A DNA stretch of 64,000 nt from a virus, in IMG/VR virus record IMGVR_UViG_3300046804_005087, positions 1-64,000 of that record, one strand, 5' to 3'. This document shows positions 8,090 through 16,347 of the stretch, one piece after another; positions within the stretch are counted from its first letter, which is position 1, and every line of letters begins with the position of its first letter. The translations under genes and the position numbers were made by a program. The notes below the pieces were generated by a model that worked only from the letters and a program-made list of their open reading frames with translations, was not told where the DNA came from and searched no databases.

Positions 8090-10061
8090 TGATGTTTTCC
8101 TCATAATATTTTCGTGCGGATTCAATCCATTTGACTCGCGTTGCTAACGTAGCCTGAGATAGTGATTGGATGCCAATCTTGCGATTAATAACTTGACTTA
8201 CCACTCGATAGCCTTCATCGTCTTTTAAGTCTCGGTAAGCGTCTCCTAGTGGCGATTTAATAGAAGACCATCGAATGAGATTTGTTAGTCGCTTAATTTC
8301 TGCTTTTGCTTCTGCAATTTGGGCATCATAATCGATATTGATAGATGGTTCCTTGGGTGATTCATTACGACGTATTTCGCTAATTTCATCGGCATATTTA
8401 TCTTTCAAGACACGGATTCGCTCAATTACTGCTTTTTGTTGTGATTCCGAATTAGAACCGAGTACAGCGTCAATCCACTGACGGAACGCTGTTTGACCGC
8501 AAAATTCGGCAATTACGGATGGGCAATCTTGTAAATATTTAATAGCTTCCTGAACATCTGAAGGAATTAAACAGCTATTTACAACTTCAACGTATCCATC
8601 AGTTTCTGTCATGTAAGGCATAACGGGGCGATCCGTATCTACCAATGGATTGTCTTTGATGTTGTCTATGTTGTCATTGCCGGATTCATTGACTACCATC
8701 TTGATTTGTTTTTTCAAGTTAGCAGAAAGGTAAACAAAAGTAGGCTCAGCCGGAGCTACAATGTACCCTGATTTTGTCATGGTAGGAAAACCATCGTCAT
8801 AATAAGAAAAATCAATGCGCCGTCCTGATTGGTCATAAAGTTTGGGAATACGACGGGCGGCGCGAAAGATAACTTGAATGATATAAAGCATGGTAGATAT
8901 TGCGCTTAAATATCCCACTACTTTGATGGCAGGAATATCTACCCCTTCAGAAATCATACCAACAGAAACAATGGCATCTGGAACCTTTGGATTTGGCTTT
9001 TGCAATTCGTCTTGGATATGCTCAATTTTTTTGCTTGCTTTTGTGTCAATTTCATCAGTTCCAGAATGAATCACCTGCACAGTCCAAGCATATTTATCTC
9101 GTAGGTATTTGCCGATGTTATCAGCTTCGCGCTTGTTTCGGGCAACAACTAAGGCGATCACATGGGGACAATGCCATTGACGAGCTTGATCTAAGCGTTC
9201 TCGCACACGTTCCAATACCTTAATTGCAGTTTCATTTCGATAAACGTTTTCACATCCTACATGCTTGCCTAGGTCATTATTTTGTTGTGGGATAACCCGA
9301 CTGCATTCTTCCCAGTCTTCATCGGTTAATGGAGGATTATATTCAGATACCACCTGTTTACTGTCTCCCATCCCCACATAGGCGCGGGAATGGATTAAGT
9401 CAAAATGCAATGGAACTGTCCCACGAGTAGGTGATTTTAAATCACTTGCGTAATTGTAAGAATAATCAGGAACTACAATGCCATTTTGGTAGTAATTGTT
9501 ATTTTGCAGTAAAGCAATATAACCATCAGTACGCCACGGAGTACCTGATAGCATCAAAATGTTGTAAGAAATACTGGCGATAGATTCTAACGCATTCCCC
9601 CATTCCTTATCCCGTTCTGCGTGATGATACTCATCACAGATTAAAAGGATTCGAGAATTTGCAGGAATATTGTCTAATGAACGTTTTGCCCCAGCATAGG
9701 TGACAACACGAAAAACAACATCTTCTGTAAAGTTGTCAGATTCACCTGTGACGACAAATCCCAGGCTTTTAGCGGTTTTTACCCATCCTTTTTTAATAGA
9801 TACGCTAGGAACTAAGCAAATAACTACCGTATCAAGGTCACTACCTGATGTGTATTGAGCGGCGGCAAACAAACAACCAAGCATAGTTTTGCCGCCACCT
9901 GGGCACACTTCCGCTACAAATACGCGAGAGTCTTTATCTTTTTGGCGCTTATCTCGCAGTGACTTTAAAACCTCTTTTTGCCAGATACGTAAATCAATAT
10001 TAGATGCTCGCTTTTCCACTTCTCGCTTGAAGTGATTGTCAATCATTGGGATCGAATACAT
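8082..10061 (-). CDS. SF2 DEAD/DEAH-box helicase
   Basis: 659 aa. Motifs in order: I (VCPGGGKTM, about 55), II as DEYH (LLICDEYHHAE, about 145), III-like SGTPWR, a C-terminal RecA-like lobe with SVGMISEGVDIP, and motif VI IQVIFRAARR. A tail of about 200 residues is charged. It is an ATP-dependent nucleic-acid translocase, perhaps for replication or recombination. Its start overlaps the HNH gene and its end overlaps the HTH gene, indicating one operon. Confidence 0.88.
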   Translation of the reverse strand: MYSIPMIDNHFKREVEKRASNIDLRIWQKEVLKSLRDKRQKDKDSRVFVAEVCPGGGKTMLGCLFAAAQYTSGSDLDTVVICLVPSVSIKKGWVKTAKSLGFVVTGESDNFTEDVVFRVVTYAGAKRSLDNIPANSRILLICDEYHHAERDKEWGNALESIASISYNILMLSGTPWRTDGYIALLQNNNYYQNGIVVPDYSYNYASDLKSPTRGTVPLHFDLIHSRAYVGMGDSKQVVSEYNPPLTDEDWEECSRVIPQQNNDLGKHVGCENVYRNETAIKVLERVRERLDQARQWHCPHVIALVVARNKREADNIGKYLRDKYAWTVQVIHSGTDEIDTKASKKIEHIQDELQKPNPKVPDAIVSVGMISEGVDIPAIKVVGYLSAISTMLYIIQVIFRAARRIPKLYDQSGRRIDFSYYDDGFPTMTKSGYIVAPAEPTFVYLSANLKKQIKMVVNESGNDNIDNIKDNPLVDTDRPVMPYMTETDGYVEVVNSCLIPSDVQEAIKYLQDCPSVIAEFCGQTAFRQWIDAVLGSNSESQQKAVIERIRVLKDKYADEISEIRRNESPKEPSINIDYDAQIAEAKAEIKRLTNLIRWSSIKSPLGDAYRDLKDDEGYRVVSQVINRKIGIQSLSQATLATRVKWIESARKYYEENING

Positions 10062-10221
10062 AATTAGATTTCCTTAAATTACATTCGGGACAGCTTGGAA
10101 CTCCATTGTGTAGCGTAGTAGTTCCGCCCTTTGAATAAGGAATCACGTGGTCTATATGGCAAGTAGCGTCAACTTTTTTGCCGCAATAAGCACAGCGCCA
10201 TTGGTGCTTGATTAACAGCAT
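10039..10221 (-). CDS. small HNH endonuclease
   Basis: 60 aa from ATG 10221. The frame is open further upstream to 10308, but that Met coincides with the predicted transcription start. The C4-type HNH motif is complete: WRCAYCGKK, CHIDHVIPYSKGGTT, NGVPSCPECNLRKSN. Being free-standing and very small, it could be a nicking homing-type enzyme or a packaging-associated nuclease. It overlaps the helicase start by 23 nt. Confidence 0.8.
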   Translation of the reverse strand: MLLIKHQWRCAYCGKKVDATCHIDHVIPYSKGGTTTLHNGVPSCPECNLRKSNYVFDPND

Positions 10222-10313
10222 AGTTTTTTCAGACTTACTAAAACAACGTCTCAACCTAGAGAGCGGAAAAATTTCCGACTGACAAAGTGTCCTTCTGCAT
10301 AAGCACATAAGCT

Positions 10314-10348
10314 ATATTAACAACGCTCCAAATAAAATGACAACCAAT
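10314..10348 (-). promoter_or_regulatory. sigma-70-type promoter for the HNH-helicase operon
   Basis: On the minus strand, TTGTCA, an 18-bp spacer and TAATAT at 10314-10319. Transcription would start near 10307, so the HNH start at 10221 has a leader of about 85 nt. Confidence 0.6.
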
Positions 10349-10386
10349 AATGTCAGATATTTGCAGCCAATTTCAGTAAGCTTCAA

Positions 10387-10605
10387 TCATTTGCCATCCC
10401 TGAGCCGCTGATAAAATTTGCCTTTGCGGTCATGGGAGAAAGTGGAGGGGAACCGTAGGTAAAGGGCGATCGCCTCCCTAATCAATTCCGACCGACTCAT
10501 ATCCTTTTGCCAACATCGCTCATTCAATGCTTGGATAATGCCATCGTCTAGGGACACTGAAACTGGTTTTTTGGGATGGTCGGGCGTTAGTTTGGCTCTA
10601 GGCAT
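10387..10605 (-). CDS. ribbon-helix-helix (CopG/Arc-type) regulator
   Basis: 72 aa. The beta strand KPVSVSLDD is followed by two helices containing DMSRSELIREAIALYL, the standard RHH pattern. These dimers bind palindromic operators, so this is a plausible ligand for the repeated inverted repeats in the divergent modules; that link is inference. It lies alone between a terminator and the HNH operon. Confidence 0.85.
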   Translation of the reverse strand: MPRAKLTPDHPKKPVSVSLDDGIIQALNERCWQKDMSRSELIREAIALYLRFPSTFSHDRKGKFYQRLRDGK

Positions 10606-10653
10606 AGGACGGGTGATTGATTGGGCTACAGATATTTTATTAATCTATGCCAA

Positions 10654-10676
10654 CAAAAAAGACCCCGGAGGGTCTA
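10654..10676 (-). terminator. rho-independent terminator
   Basis: On the minus strand AGACCC-TCCG-GGGTCT followed by six T. It terminates the ASCH-like gene (10705) just before the RHH gene. Confidence 0.85.
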
Positions 10677-10704
10677 GTTTCGTGCTCACCATTATGCGTT
10701 ACGG

Positions 10705-11343
10705 CTATTTTAACAACTTAAACTCAAGTACCCAAACCCAGGGGTTAGACGCCCAAGGATGTTTTTTGTTGTCACTGTCCCATAGATTTTGAAAAGCAGT
10801 ACGCAATTCATGTCGGGGGTAGTCTAATCCTGGGCAAAAACTTTCCAGCCCTTCGGCCATCGCATCCTTTTCACTAATATCATTCAACCGTTCAACCCAT
10901 ACATCAGTAATCTCTAAAGTTATGCGAGATGCTGCGCGGGGCATGTGGATTGAAGGTTTCCATTTAACGGGTTTTCCCGTCCGTCCATCAATGCCAGCAA
11001 TATAAACGTTAGCTTCAGGATAGAAAGTTTCGGTTTTATACTTAATATTGCCATCCGATAAGATAGCAAATGTTTCCCGCACCCATAATCGATCATCAAC
11101 TTCTCCAAATGGGCATTTAATTTGTCGGCAATATTTCTTGTGAGGTTCACCTGGCACATGGGTTAGTGTTTCAAAATCCCGTGTTTCTGGATTGATTCGC
11201 TCAATTGTTTTAAAAACAACCGACTCACCTTTTTTGCTAACCATATCCGGCTGTGGCTTAACAACCCGCCGTGACTGTGTTTTACGCCCGTCAAGGATGG
11301 CGCGCACCATCTCGCCGCTAAATAAAATTGGTTTTTCTTTCAT
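10705..11343 (-). CDS. phage ASCH-like protein
   Basis: 212 aa from ATG 11343, chosen because GAGG is 5-8 nt upstream and the longer frame would start inside the promoter -10 box. The N-terminus (MKEKPILFSGEMVRAILDGRKTQSRRV) and the WVRETF, MPRAASRITLEIT and NPWVWVLEFK segments match the widespread phage family annotated as ASCH-domain or morphogenetic proteins. ASCH/PUA-like folds bind RNA or modified nucleotides. It is driven by the host-type promoter of module copy 2, so early expression is likely. Confidence 0.75.
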   Translation of the reverse strand: MKEKPILFSGEMVRAILDGRKTQSRRVVKPQPDMVSKKGESVVFKTIERINPETRDFETLTHVPGEPHKKYCRQIKCPFGEVDDRLWVRETFAILSDGNIKYKTETFYPEANVYIAGIDGRTGKPVKWKPSIHMPRAASRITLEITDVWVERLNDISEKDAMAEGLESFCPGLDYPRHELRTAFQNLWDSDNKKHPWASNPWVWVLEFKLLK

Positions 11344-11374
11344 ACCTACCTCAAATGTTTGCTCGATTTCTTCC

Positions 11375-11519
11375 ATTCTACACAATCAACTGCCTTACTG
11401 TCAAAACGCCATTTTAGCCAGAATCCCTAAAACTCTGAAAGCCTTACCCTGTCTAGATTACAAGGTGTTTCACCCTCTTAAGGATATTATAGGGGGTGAA
11501 ACAGTGGGATTTAGGATGG
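11375..11519. promoter_or_regulatory. divergent regulatory module, copy 2
   Basis: Minus-strand TTGACA (11399-11404), 18 bp, TAGAAT (11375-11380) drive the ASCH-like gene. Inverted repeat arms are GTTTCACCCTC (11467-11477) and GGGGTGAAAC (11493-11502). TTAGGATGG lies at 11511-11519, facing PhoH. The length between outer boundaries is again 128 bp. Confidence 0.85.
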
Positions 11520-11547
11520 TGATATAGGACTCTTACGGGAATAACTT

Positions 11548-12312
11548 ATGGGACGCCAACGCCAACGTCGAGTTGATACTGCTAGCTGGGATGACGTTGA
11601 GTCGTCCTATTTTTTTGACAACGTAGTGCCACTAGTCCCCAACCGCAAAACTTTCAAGCCTCTAACCCCTAATCACCATCGGTTAATCCACCATATCCGC
11701 AATAGTCCGATCACGATAATCAATGGGCCCGCCGGTAGTCTCAAAACGTTTCTGAGCTTGCAGACCCTGATACAGCTAATCGACGATGGCACTTATGACA
11801 AAATTGTGTATATCCGTCAGCGTATTCAACGCCCCCATGAGCCAGAATTGGGCTCTTTACCGGGCGATAAGAGTGAGAAGCTACACAAACTACTTGCGCC
11901 GATTTTGGATAACCTGGAGGCGATTCTAAGTCCCTATGCAGTTGACGAATTCATCAAAACTAAAGTTGAATGTTCTGATATTGAATCGTTGCGGGGGCGA
12001 TCACCGTTACGGTCTTGCCTATTCTGTGATGAGGCGCAAAACTGTGATTTAACAGCGCTAGAGACTATCATGACCCGTCGCACTGAATGTTCTAAATTAG
12101 TACTGGCTGGGGATTTTAAAGGGCAACGGGATATTTTAGACCGGGAATTTGATGCTTTTGAGTTGGTTTGTAATGAATTTGAAGGCAAGTTTCCAATCAT
12201 CCATCTAACAAAAAATGACATCCTACGGTCTGAGACTAACAAGGATGTCATCACGGGTTTTGAACGAATTAAAGAACGATTACAACTTATTGGTGTTTGT
12301 CCCCCTGCATAA
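11548..12312 (+). CDS. PhoH-family ATPase
   Basis: 254 aa. Walker A is GPAGSLKTF (about residue 61; the usual form is GPAGTGKT, so Gly before Lys is replaced by Leu). Walker B and its signature are FCDEAQNC (about 160), followed by AGDFKGQRD. PhoH proteins are frequent in cyanophages; their role is uncertain (RNA metabolism or phosphate-stress linked). It is preceded by the inverted-repeat side of module copy 2. Confidence 0.88.
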   Translation: MGRQRQRRVDTASWDDVESSYFFDNVVPLVPNRKTFKPLTPNHHRLIHHIRNSPITIINGPAGSLKTFLSLQTLIQLIDDGTYDKIVYIRQRIQRPHEPELGSLPGDKSEKLHKLLAPILDNLEAILSPYAVDEFIKTKVECSDIESLRGRSPLRSCLFCDEAQNCDLTALETIMTRRTECSKLVLAGDFKGQRDILDREFDAFELVCNEFEGKFPIIHLTKNDILRSETNKDVITGFERIKERLQLIGVCPPA

Positions 12313-12469
12313 TTTTGTGGATATTAGCTTTAACCCGATTGCCTAACAAATCATAGGCATCGTTAACAATATCCTCGGCAAACTCAGAACGGATAGACTG
12401 CAACTCATCTTTAGTTTGAGCGTCAATCATGCGTTCAGCCGCATCTAAAACATAAGTAGTTCTGTTCAT
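12287..12469 (-). CDS. hypothetical small protein
   Basis: 60 aa, helical and acidic, no family recognised. It overlaps the 3' end of phoH by 26 nt. It has its own promoter related to the divergent module (12501-12530), which supports its being real. Confidence 0.6.
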   Translation of the reverse strand: MNRTTYVLDAAERMIDAQTKDELQSIRSEFAEDIVNDAYDLLGNRVKANIHKIMQGDKHQ

Positions 12470-12500
12470 ATCAAATTAATTGTGCTTGCTTAGTGCCCAC

Positions 12501-12530
12501 ATTGTACACACTCAACCATTTTATCGTCAA
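12501..12530 (-). promoter_or_regulatory. module-type sigma-70 promoter without the inverted repeat
   Basis: Minus-strand TTGACG, an 18-bp spacer ending in GGTTGAGTGTG, and TACAAT. The spacer shares GGTTGA-TGTG with the module promoters, so it is a partial seventh relative lacking the distal inverted repeat. Confidence 0.65.
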
Positions 12531-12560
12531 GCGATGTCGTGGGGTCAAGGTAAAATAGTT

Positions 12561-12579
12561 GGGTATGTTATAATGGCGA
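12561..12579 (+). promoter_or_regulatory. probable promoter for zinc-ribbon genes
   Basis: A TATAAT -10 box followed at once by a HIP1 octamer. The -35 region is weak. GAGGG lies just before the ATG at 12611. Confidence 0.45.
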
Positions 12580-12610
12580 TCGCAAACTAACAAAATAGAG
12601 GGATAGTGTA

Positions 12611-12871
12611 ATGCCAAGACCGCCAAATCCTGACAATCCGCCTTGCGAGTCGTGCGGGTCTAACCGGGTTTCCGTTCACCGACATCTTGACAGCGGCAAT
12701 ACTCAGTACCGCTGTAACGAGTGCAAGAAAACTTGGACACCCAATAAAAAACCTCATGCCAGGGCGGGTAAGGGGAAATTAAAATACATGGATAGACCGT
12801 TGTCTAATGCCGAACATCAACGGCTATGGCGGCGGAAACAAAAGTTGTTAAAAAAGTTGAAGCCCGACTAA
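12611..12871 (+). CDS. zinc-ribbon protein
   Basis: 86 aa. Four Cys in CESCGSN...RCNECKKTW form an IS1/InsA-type zinc ribbon at residues 13-42, followed by a basic tail. It is a small DNA-binding protein candidate. GAGGG lies upstream of the start. One base separates it from the next zinc-ribbon gene. Confidence 0.7.
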   Translation: MPRPPNPDNPPCESCGSNRVSVHRHLDSGNTQYRCNECKKTWTPNKKPHARAGKGKLKYMDRPLSNAEHQRLWRRKQKLLKKLKPD

Positions 12872-12872
12872 C

Positions 12873-13271
12873 ATGAATTGTCCCCACTGTGGAAGTCCTA
12901 ACACACTCAAAAAAGGCTATGATCGTTACTTTAGACAACGGTATCGCTGTAAAGAGTGTCATAAGGGATTTGGCGGTGGGGATAAACTAAAGCCGATTAA
13001 AACACTGCATTATCATGCGTTAGTTGATTTATGCCCGCCTGCTAAGCAATCAAAGTCCCCAACGTTCACAACGCTGTCTGACAAGGTGACTTGTAGGATT
13101 TGCCGCAAGCATTTAGACAATCGAGTAAATCCTGACGATTTAACCACTAACAAAAGTTTTAGCTTAACTCGGAAAGCGATTAAATTATTAGTGGCATCGT
13201 CAAAAGTTAAAGATGTTAGTCAGTCAGCGTTAGTCAATCAATTAATTTTGGAGCATTTAAGCAATAGCTAG
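12873..13271 (+). CDS. two-zinc-ribbon protein with helical C-terminus
   Basis: 132 aa. The first ribbon is CPHCGSPNTLKKG...RCKECHKGF; a second Cys pair is CRICRK near residue 75. The C-terminal 40 residues (RKAIKLLVASSKVKDVSQSA) look like a short helical DNA-binding or dimerisation region. Probably a regulator; the function is not established. The same ribbon type recurs in the frame-shifted domain at 41806-41925. Confidence 0.7.
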   Translation: MNCPHCGSPNTLKKGYDRYFRQRYRCKECHKGFGGGDKLKPIKTLHYHALVDLCPPAKQSKSPTFTTLSDKVTCRICRKHLDNRVNPDDLTTNKSFSLTRKAIKLLVASSKVKDVSQSALVNQLILEHLSNS

Positions 13272-13275
13272 TTAT

Positions 13276-13461
13276 TTGTTTATTTTTGAAGATATTAGTA
13301 TCACGGCTTCAGACTGTTTTGCAGACGATGATGTTTTTATGGTTCAATCTGGATATCTTGATATCATTGATATTTCAGACCCTCAAAAGCCTAAAAAGAT
13401 GACATTTGACAGTGAGGAGAAATTGTCATTTGTTGATATCAATTCTGAAAGCATCGACTAA
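13276..13461 (+). CDS. hypothetical acidic protein (weak start)
   Basis: 61 aa, strongly acidic, starting at TTG 13276 with no good ribosome site. It overlaps the convergent peptidase gene by 36 nt. Codon content is gene-like, but the call is uncertain. Confidence 0.35.
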   Translation: MFIFEDISITASDCFADDDVFMVQSGYLDIIDISDPQKPKKMTFDSEEKLSFVDINSESID

Positions 13462-13848
13462 TCGCCGTTGCCAGCGCCCCATGCTATCCAGTTCGGTAAC
13501 GCCATGATGACTATCGGCATGGATGAAACCAGTCCCGTTACTAATGCCTAGATGGTAGGGTATTTTCCCAAAACTAAATAACAATAAGTCCCCCGCGCTA
13601 ATCTCAGTTAGGGGGATTTGTTTTAAGTATTGAATCGACTGCAAAAATATTAAAATCTCATCCCCTTCTGGCATCTTAGCATAACAGTTAATATCGCCAA
13701 ACTCAAAACCCAAACTATCTTTAAATACCGCTTCAATAAACCGGACACAATCCACCCCATGACCTATTAATTTTTGATTATGTTGCCATGGAGTATTAAG
13801 CCATTTTCTAGCTTCGATTAAGATTCTTTGTTGATATTTTGAAACCAT
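13426..13848 (-). CDS. NlpC/P60 cell-wall peptidase (tail-associated)
   Basis: 140 aa. Catalytic Cys in GHGVDCVRFIEAVF (about residue 32) and His in IPYHLGI (about 98), followed by FIHADSHHGV, match the phage NlpC/P60 family encoded with distal tail genes. It would cleave peptidoglycan stem peptides at the tail tip during entry. The start overlaps the RecB-like nuclease by 31 nt. Confidence 0.85.
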   Translation of the reverse strand: MVSKYQQRILIEARKWLNTPWQHNQKLIGHGVDCVRFIEAVFKDSLGFEFGDINCYAKMPEGDEILIFLQSIQYLKQIPLTEISAGDLLLFSFGKIPYHLGISNGTGFIHADSHHGVTELDSMGRWQRRLVDAFRIDINK

Positions 13849-14444
13849 TGTAATCGCTTTAAGAACTCATCAAAATAAGCATCGATGATTGACGGTGCTT
13901 TTAGATTAAATAACTGACAGTCCCCATTTTCTGGGATTATAACCACCGATGCTTGATTTACATTAACACAATCTAATTCTTTTAACGCATAACTATAGGC
14001 AGCAACTTGCAATAGGTAGTTTTTAACTTGACTAGGGGACTTAGTTTTTTTAGCAGATTTCCAATCAAATAATATTAGGCGATCGCCATGATAGGCAAGA
14101 CAATCGAGACTACCACTAAAACCCAATTCAGAATACACTTGATGTTCCCACACAATAGGCTGAATGTGTTTCAAAACCGTATTCAAAAGCTTATCAAATA
14201 ACTCCGATTGTTTGGCTTTTGTGTTGTTTAAAAAATAGGATTCAACGTCATCGTGTAATTTTAAACCACGGTCTAGACATCGTTTAGATTCTTCAGGATT
14301 ATCTTCTCGCCATTGCTTAAAATCATAGTCGCTAGTAGCGTTTAAAACTGTTGTCACTCCTGGTAACTCACCAATAGGAGTGACGTGATATCTTGCCCCT
14401 TTTTTGTAACTGTACTTAGCCTCACGACGGGGTAGTTTAATCAT
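13818..14444 (-). CDS. PD-(D/E)XK (RecB/Cas4-like) nuclease
   Basis: 208 aa. The nuclease core is GFSGSLDCLAYH followed by LILFDWKSAKK (catalytic D...D-x-K), then Q-V-x-N-Y-L-L-Q-V-A-A-Y, the helix typical of RecB-family exonucleases. GVTTVL at the N-terminus is also common in this phage group. It is probably a single-strand exonuclease for recombination or replication. It is oddly placed between tail-type genes. Confidence 0.82.
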   Translation of the reverse strand: MIKLPRREAKYSYKKGARYHVTPIGELPGVTTVLNATSDYDFKQWREDNPEESKRCLDRGLKLHDDVESYFLNNTKAKQSELFDKLLNTVLKHIQPIVWEHQVYSELGFSGSLDCLAYHGDRLILFDWKSAKKTKSPSQVKNYLLQVAAYSYALKELDCVNVNQASVVIIPENGDCQLFNLKAPSIIDAYFDEFLKRLQWFQNINKES

Positions 14445-14478
14445 AGCAATATAGATAGTTTGCTAGACTATATTAAAC

Positions 14479-14502
14479 AAAAAGCGAGGTCAATAACCCC
14501 GC
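14479..14502 (-). terminator. rho-independent terminator
   Basis: Minus-strand GCGGGGT-TATTG-ACCTCGC followed by five T, ending the transcript of the gene at 14558. Confidence 0.7.
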
Positions 14503-14557
14503 CTCCAATCAGCTACTGTAACTCTTTCTTCGTCCTAGAAAGGTTTACCTTTTTATT

Positions 14558-14998
14558 TTAATCAAACTGATTGGGTTTGTCTTTAACTTCTTGGTAGTAT
14601 TGCCAGTAAAACTGAGTCGGATCTTGTGGGCCAACGGCTTCAATTGCTTTGCGACAAATTGACTCAAAAATCACAGAGATTTCTAACAATTCGGCATCAG
14701 CGGCAATCTTAGAAACCATATTAGCCGTGCGAGTGTAAATCAGATTTAACCCTTTAGCAAAACTACCGGGAATCCCGGCAATATTTGCCGCAATGTCGAT
14801 AAACCGTAGGCGGTATTGAATCTGATTAATAACGGGTAAATCTTCATCATTGTACTCTTCGGCGTCTAAATTCAGGGCGTTAATTGCCGCCTCTAAACTT
14901 GCAAATTCAGCCGTCAGGTCTACCCCTTTAGGAGTGTTTTTCTTAGCCTGATTCAATCCTTGAATCATTTGATTGCGCCAACGTTCTAACATGCTCAT
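14558..14998 (-). CDS. hypothetical protein, helical
   Basis: 146 aa, largely helical, no family recognised. GAGG precedes the ATG at 14998, and a TTAAGATAG motif lies 30 nt upstream, the same arrangement as in front of tail and lysis genes, so it may be a late virion gene. Confidence 0.6.
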   Translation of the reverse strand: MSMLERWRNQMIQGLNQAKKNTPKGVDLTAEFASLEAAINALNLDAEEYNDEDLPVINQIQYRLRFIDIAANIAGIPGSFAKGLNLIYTRTANMVSKIAADAELLEISVIFESICRKAIEAVGPQDPTQFYWQYYQEVKDKPNQFD

Positions 14999-15028
14999 AA
15001 AATCCTCAAAACAAAGTAACCTACATTC

Positions 15029-15037
15029 CTATCTTAA
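15029..15037 (-). promoter_or_regulatory. late-type TTAAGATAG motif
   Basis: Exact minus-strand TTAAGATAG, 30 nt upstream of the gene ending at 14558. It interrupts the end of the long leftward cluster. Confidence 0.6.
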
Positions 15038-15079
15038 TGTCTGCCCCATAACAGATATGTGCTGACAAAATAACTAAAA

Positions 15080-15229
15080 TCATTTCGCTTTGGTGTTTTT
15101 AGGTGGGTGTCCGTTTTTATCCCATCCATATCTAAGCATCCGCTCATACTCACCTGGAATAGGTTTCAAAGCAAGTGGAATGTCGTTGTGATAGTTCCAT
15201 TGGTAACGTAGATCAATGTTTTCAGCCAT
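15080..15229 (-). CDS. hypothetical small protein (49 aa)
   Basis: An ATG at 15229 opens 49 codons: MAENIDLRYQWNYHND... with a basic C-terminus, ending TGA at 15080. It fills the gap between the 15260 and 14558 genes on the same strand. The reading frame lacks any recognised domain. Confidence 0.5.
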   Translation of the reverse strand: MAENIDLRYQWNYHNDIPLALKPIPGEYERMLRYGWDKNGHPPKNTKAK

Positions 15230-15259
15230 TATGTTTAGCCTCGAATTACAGAAACAACA

Positions 15260-15721
15260 TCACAATAGAACAGATTGAAACCCATTGTTAGTCAATGTAT
15301 CTTGAATTTCTGTTAGCATTTCATCCGTTAAAATTAACCCAACTTCACGAGCTGCTAACAAAAGACCGCTTACAGCCATTTGCAAAGCTGCTAATTTATC
15401 AAAATTTGTCGGGTCATCTTTTCCGCGTTCAATGGTTAACCCCACGGCTGCCATTGCCCACGCTATACCAGGATGAGTAATAGAATTGCTATACAAAAAT
15501 CGGTAAGTTTGTGACAATCGCAATTGATCGTAAAAGCCGTTCCAATCAGCCGATGGCGCTTGAATAAGCGGATCGGGCTCAGGCATAATTTCATAATGCC
15601 CCGCATCATAAGCCGCCTGCAAAATTGACAGCGTAGGTTCACTATATGCCGACAAATCAGGCACACCATTTATTACTACAACAAGAGTTTTTGTGTTGTA
15701 TGAATGCAATAAAATAATCAT
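15260..15721 (-). CDS. hypothetical virion-cluster protein
   Basis: 153 aa from ATG 15721, which shares ATGA with the stop of the upstream gene. It has a helical C-terminal half (WAMAAVGLTIERG...LLAAREVGLIL). Position after the fibre-like genes suggests a tail or chaperone-like role, but nothing specific is recognisable. Confidence 0.6.
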   Translation of the reverse strand: MIILLHSYNTKTLVVVINGVPDLSAYSEPTLSILQAAYDAGHYEIMPEPDPLIQAPSADWNGFYDQLRLSQTYRFLYSNSITHPGIAWAMAAVGLTIERGKDDPTNFDKLAALQMAVSGLLLAAREVGLILTDEMLTEIQDTLTNNGFQSVLL

Positions 15722-16347
15722 GGTGCGATCCCTCTTAAAGTATAAGTCCAACTTAATCGTGCTGCATTCAAAATTGGAGAACCCACTACATTGTTAACGT
15801 ACAAAAATGCACCAGTCGAAGTATTAACCCCTGTGTTGACTACCGAATTCACTGGATAACGTAATTGTCTGCCAAATGGATTTGTAGTAATTAGTTTTGC
15901 TGTAGTATCTACTGTGACAATATAAGCTCCCGTATTTAAGGTAACTATCCCAACGTGTAAATCAAACTTATTGTTACTATCTAATGTGGTAGTGCTCCCA
16001 CTGCCATATCCCCTAACAGTCCACGCTTCCACATAAATATTATTGTTAAACCCAAATGGCAATCCTTTACCAACTACTCCAACAGGGGAGAAAAGCGTTC
16101 CGTTTGTTAACGTGTAGTTTTGCGCGGTGGTTCCGCTGCTCCACTCCATTTCGTAAAATTGATTTGTCAACCAATAAGTCCCATTCCAAAACCAACTGTA
16201 ACCACTGCTTGGGTTGTACCACGTGTCACCAATAACTAAAGACTCGCCGCCAAGTCTTGTAGTAGGCTTAGTTACCCTAACAAAATTAGCGACACCTCCA
16301 ATAATGCCGCCGTCAACGATTACCGACGGCTTGATGATTGTACTCAT
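15718..16347 (-). CDS. tail-fibre/receptor-binding-like protein
   Basis: 209 aa, beta-rich, Gly/Thr/Asn-rich, few charged residues. The N-terminus includes GDTWYNPSSGYSWFWNGTYW, a segment type common in phage fibre tips and often used as an attachment or carbohydrate-contact region. It overlaps the large repeat protein by one base-frame (TAATG). Exact function inferred from context. Confidence 0.55.
   Translation of the reverse strand: MSTIIKPSVIVDGGIIGGVANFVRVTKPTTRLGGESLVIGDTWYNPSSGYSWFWNGTYWLTNQFYEMEWSSGTTAQNYTLTNGTLFSPVGVVGKGLPFGFNNNIYVEAWTVRGYGSGSTTTLDSNNKFDLHVGIVTLNTGAYIVTVDTTAKLITTNPFGRQLRYPVNSVVNTGVNTSTGAFLYVNNVVGSPILNAARLSWTYTLRGIAP

Noticed and set aside
11344-11385. N-terminal extensions beginning MCRM on the genes at 10705 and 21469
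   Set aside because: Both lie within the promoter -10 box and leader; the similarity comes from the shared module, not from protein conservation.
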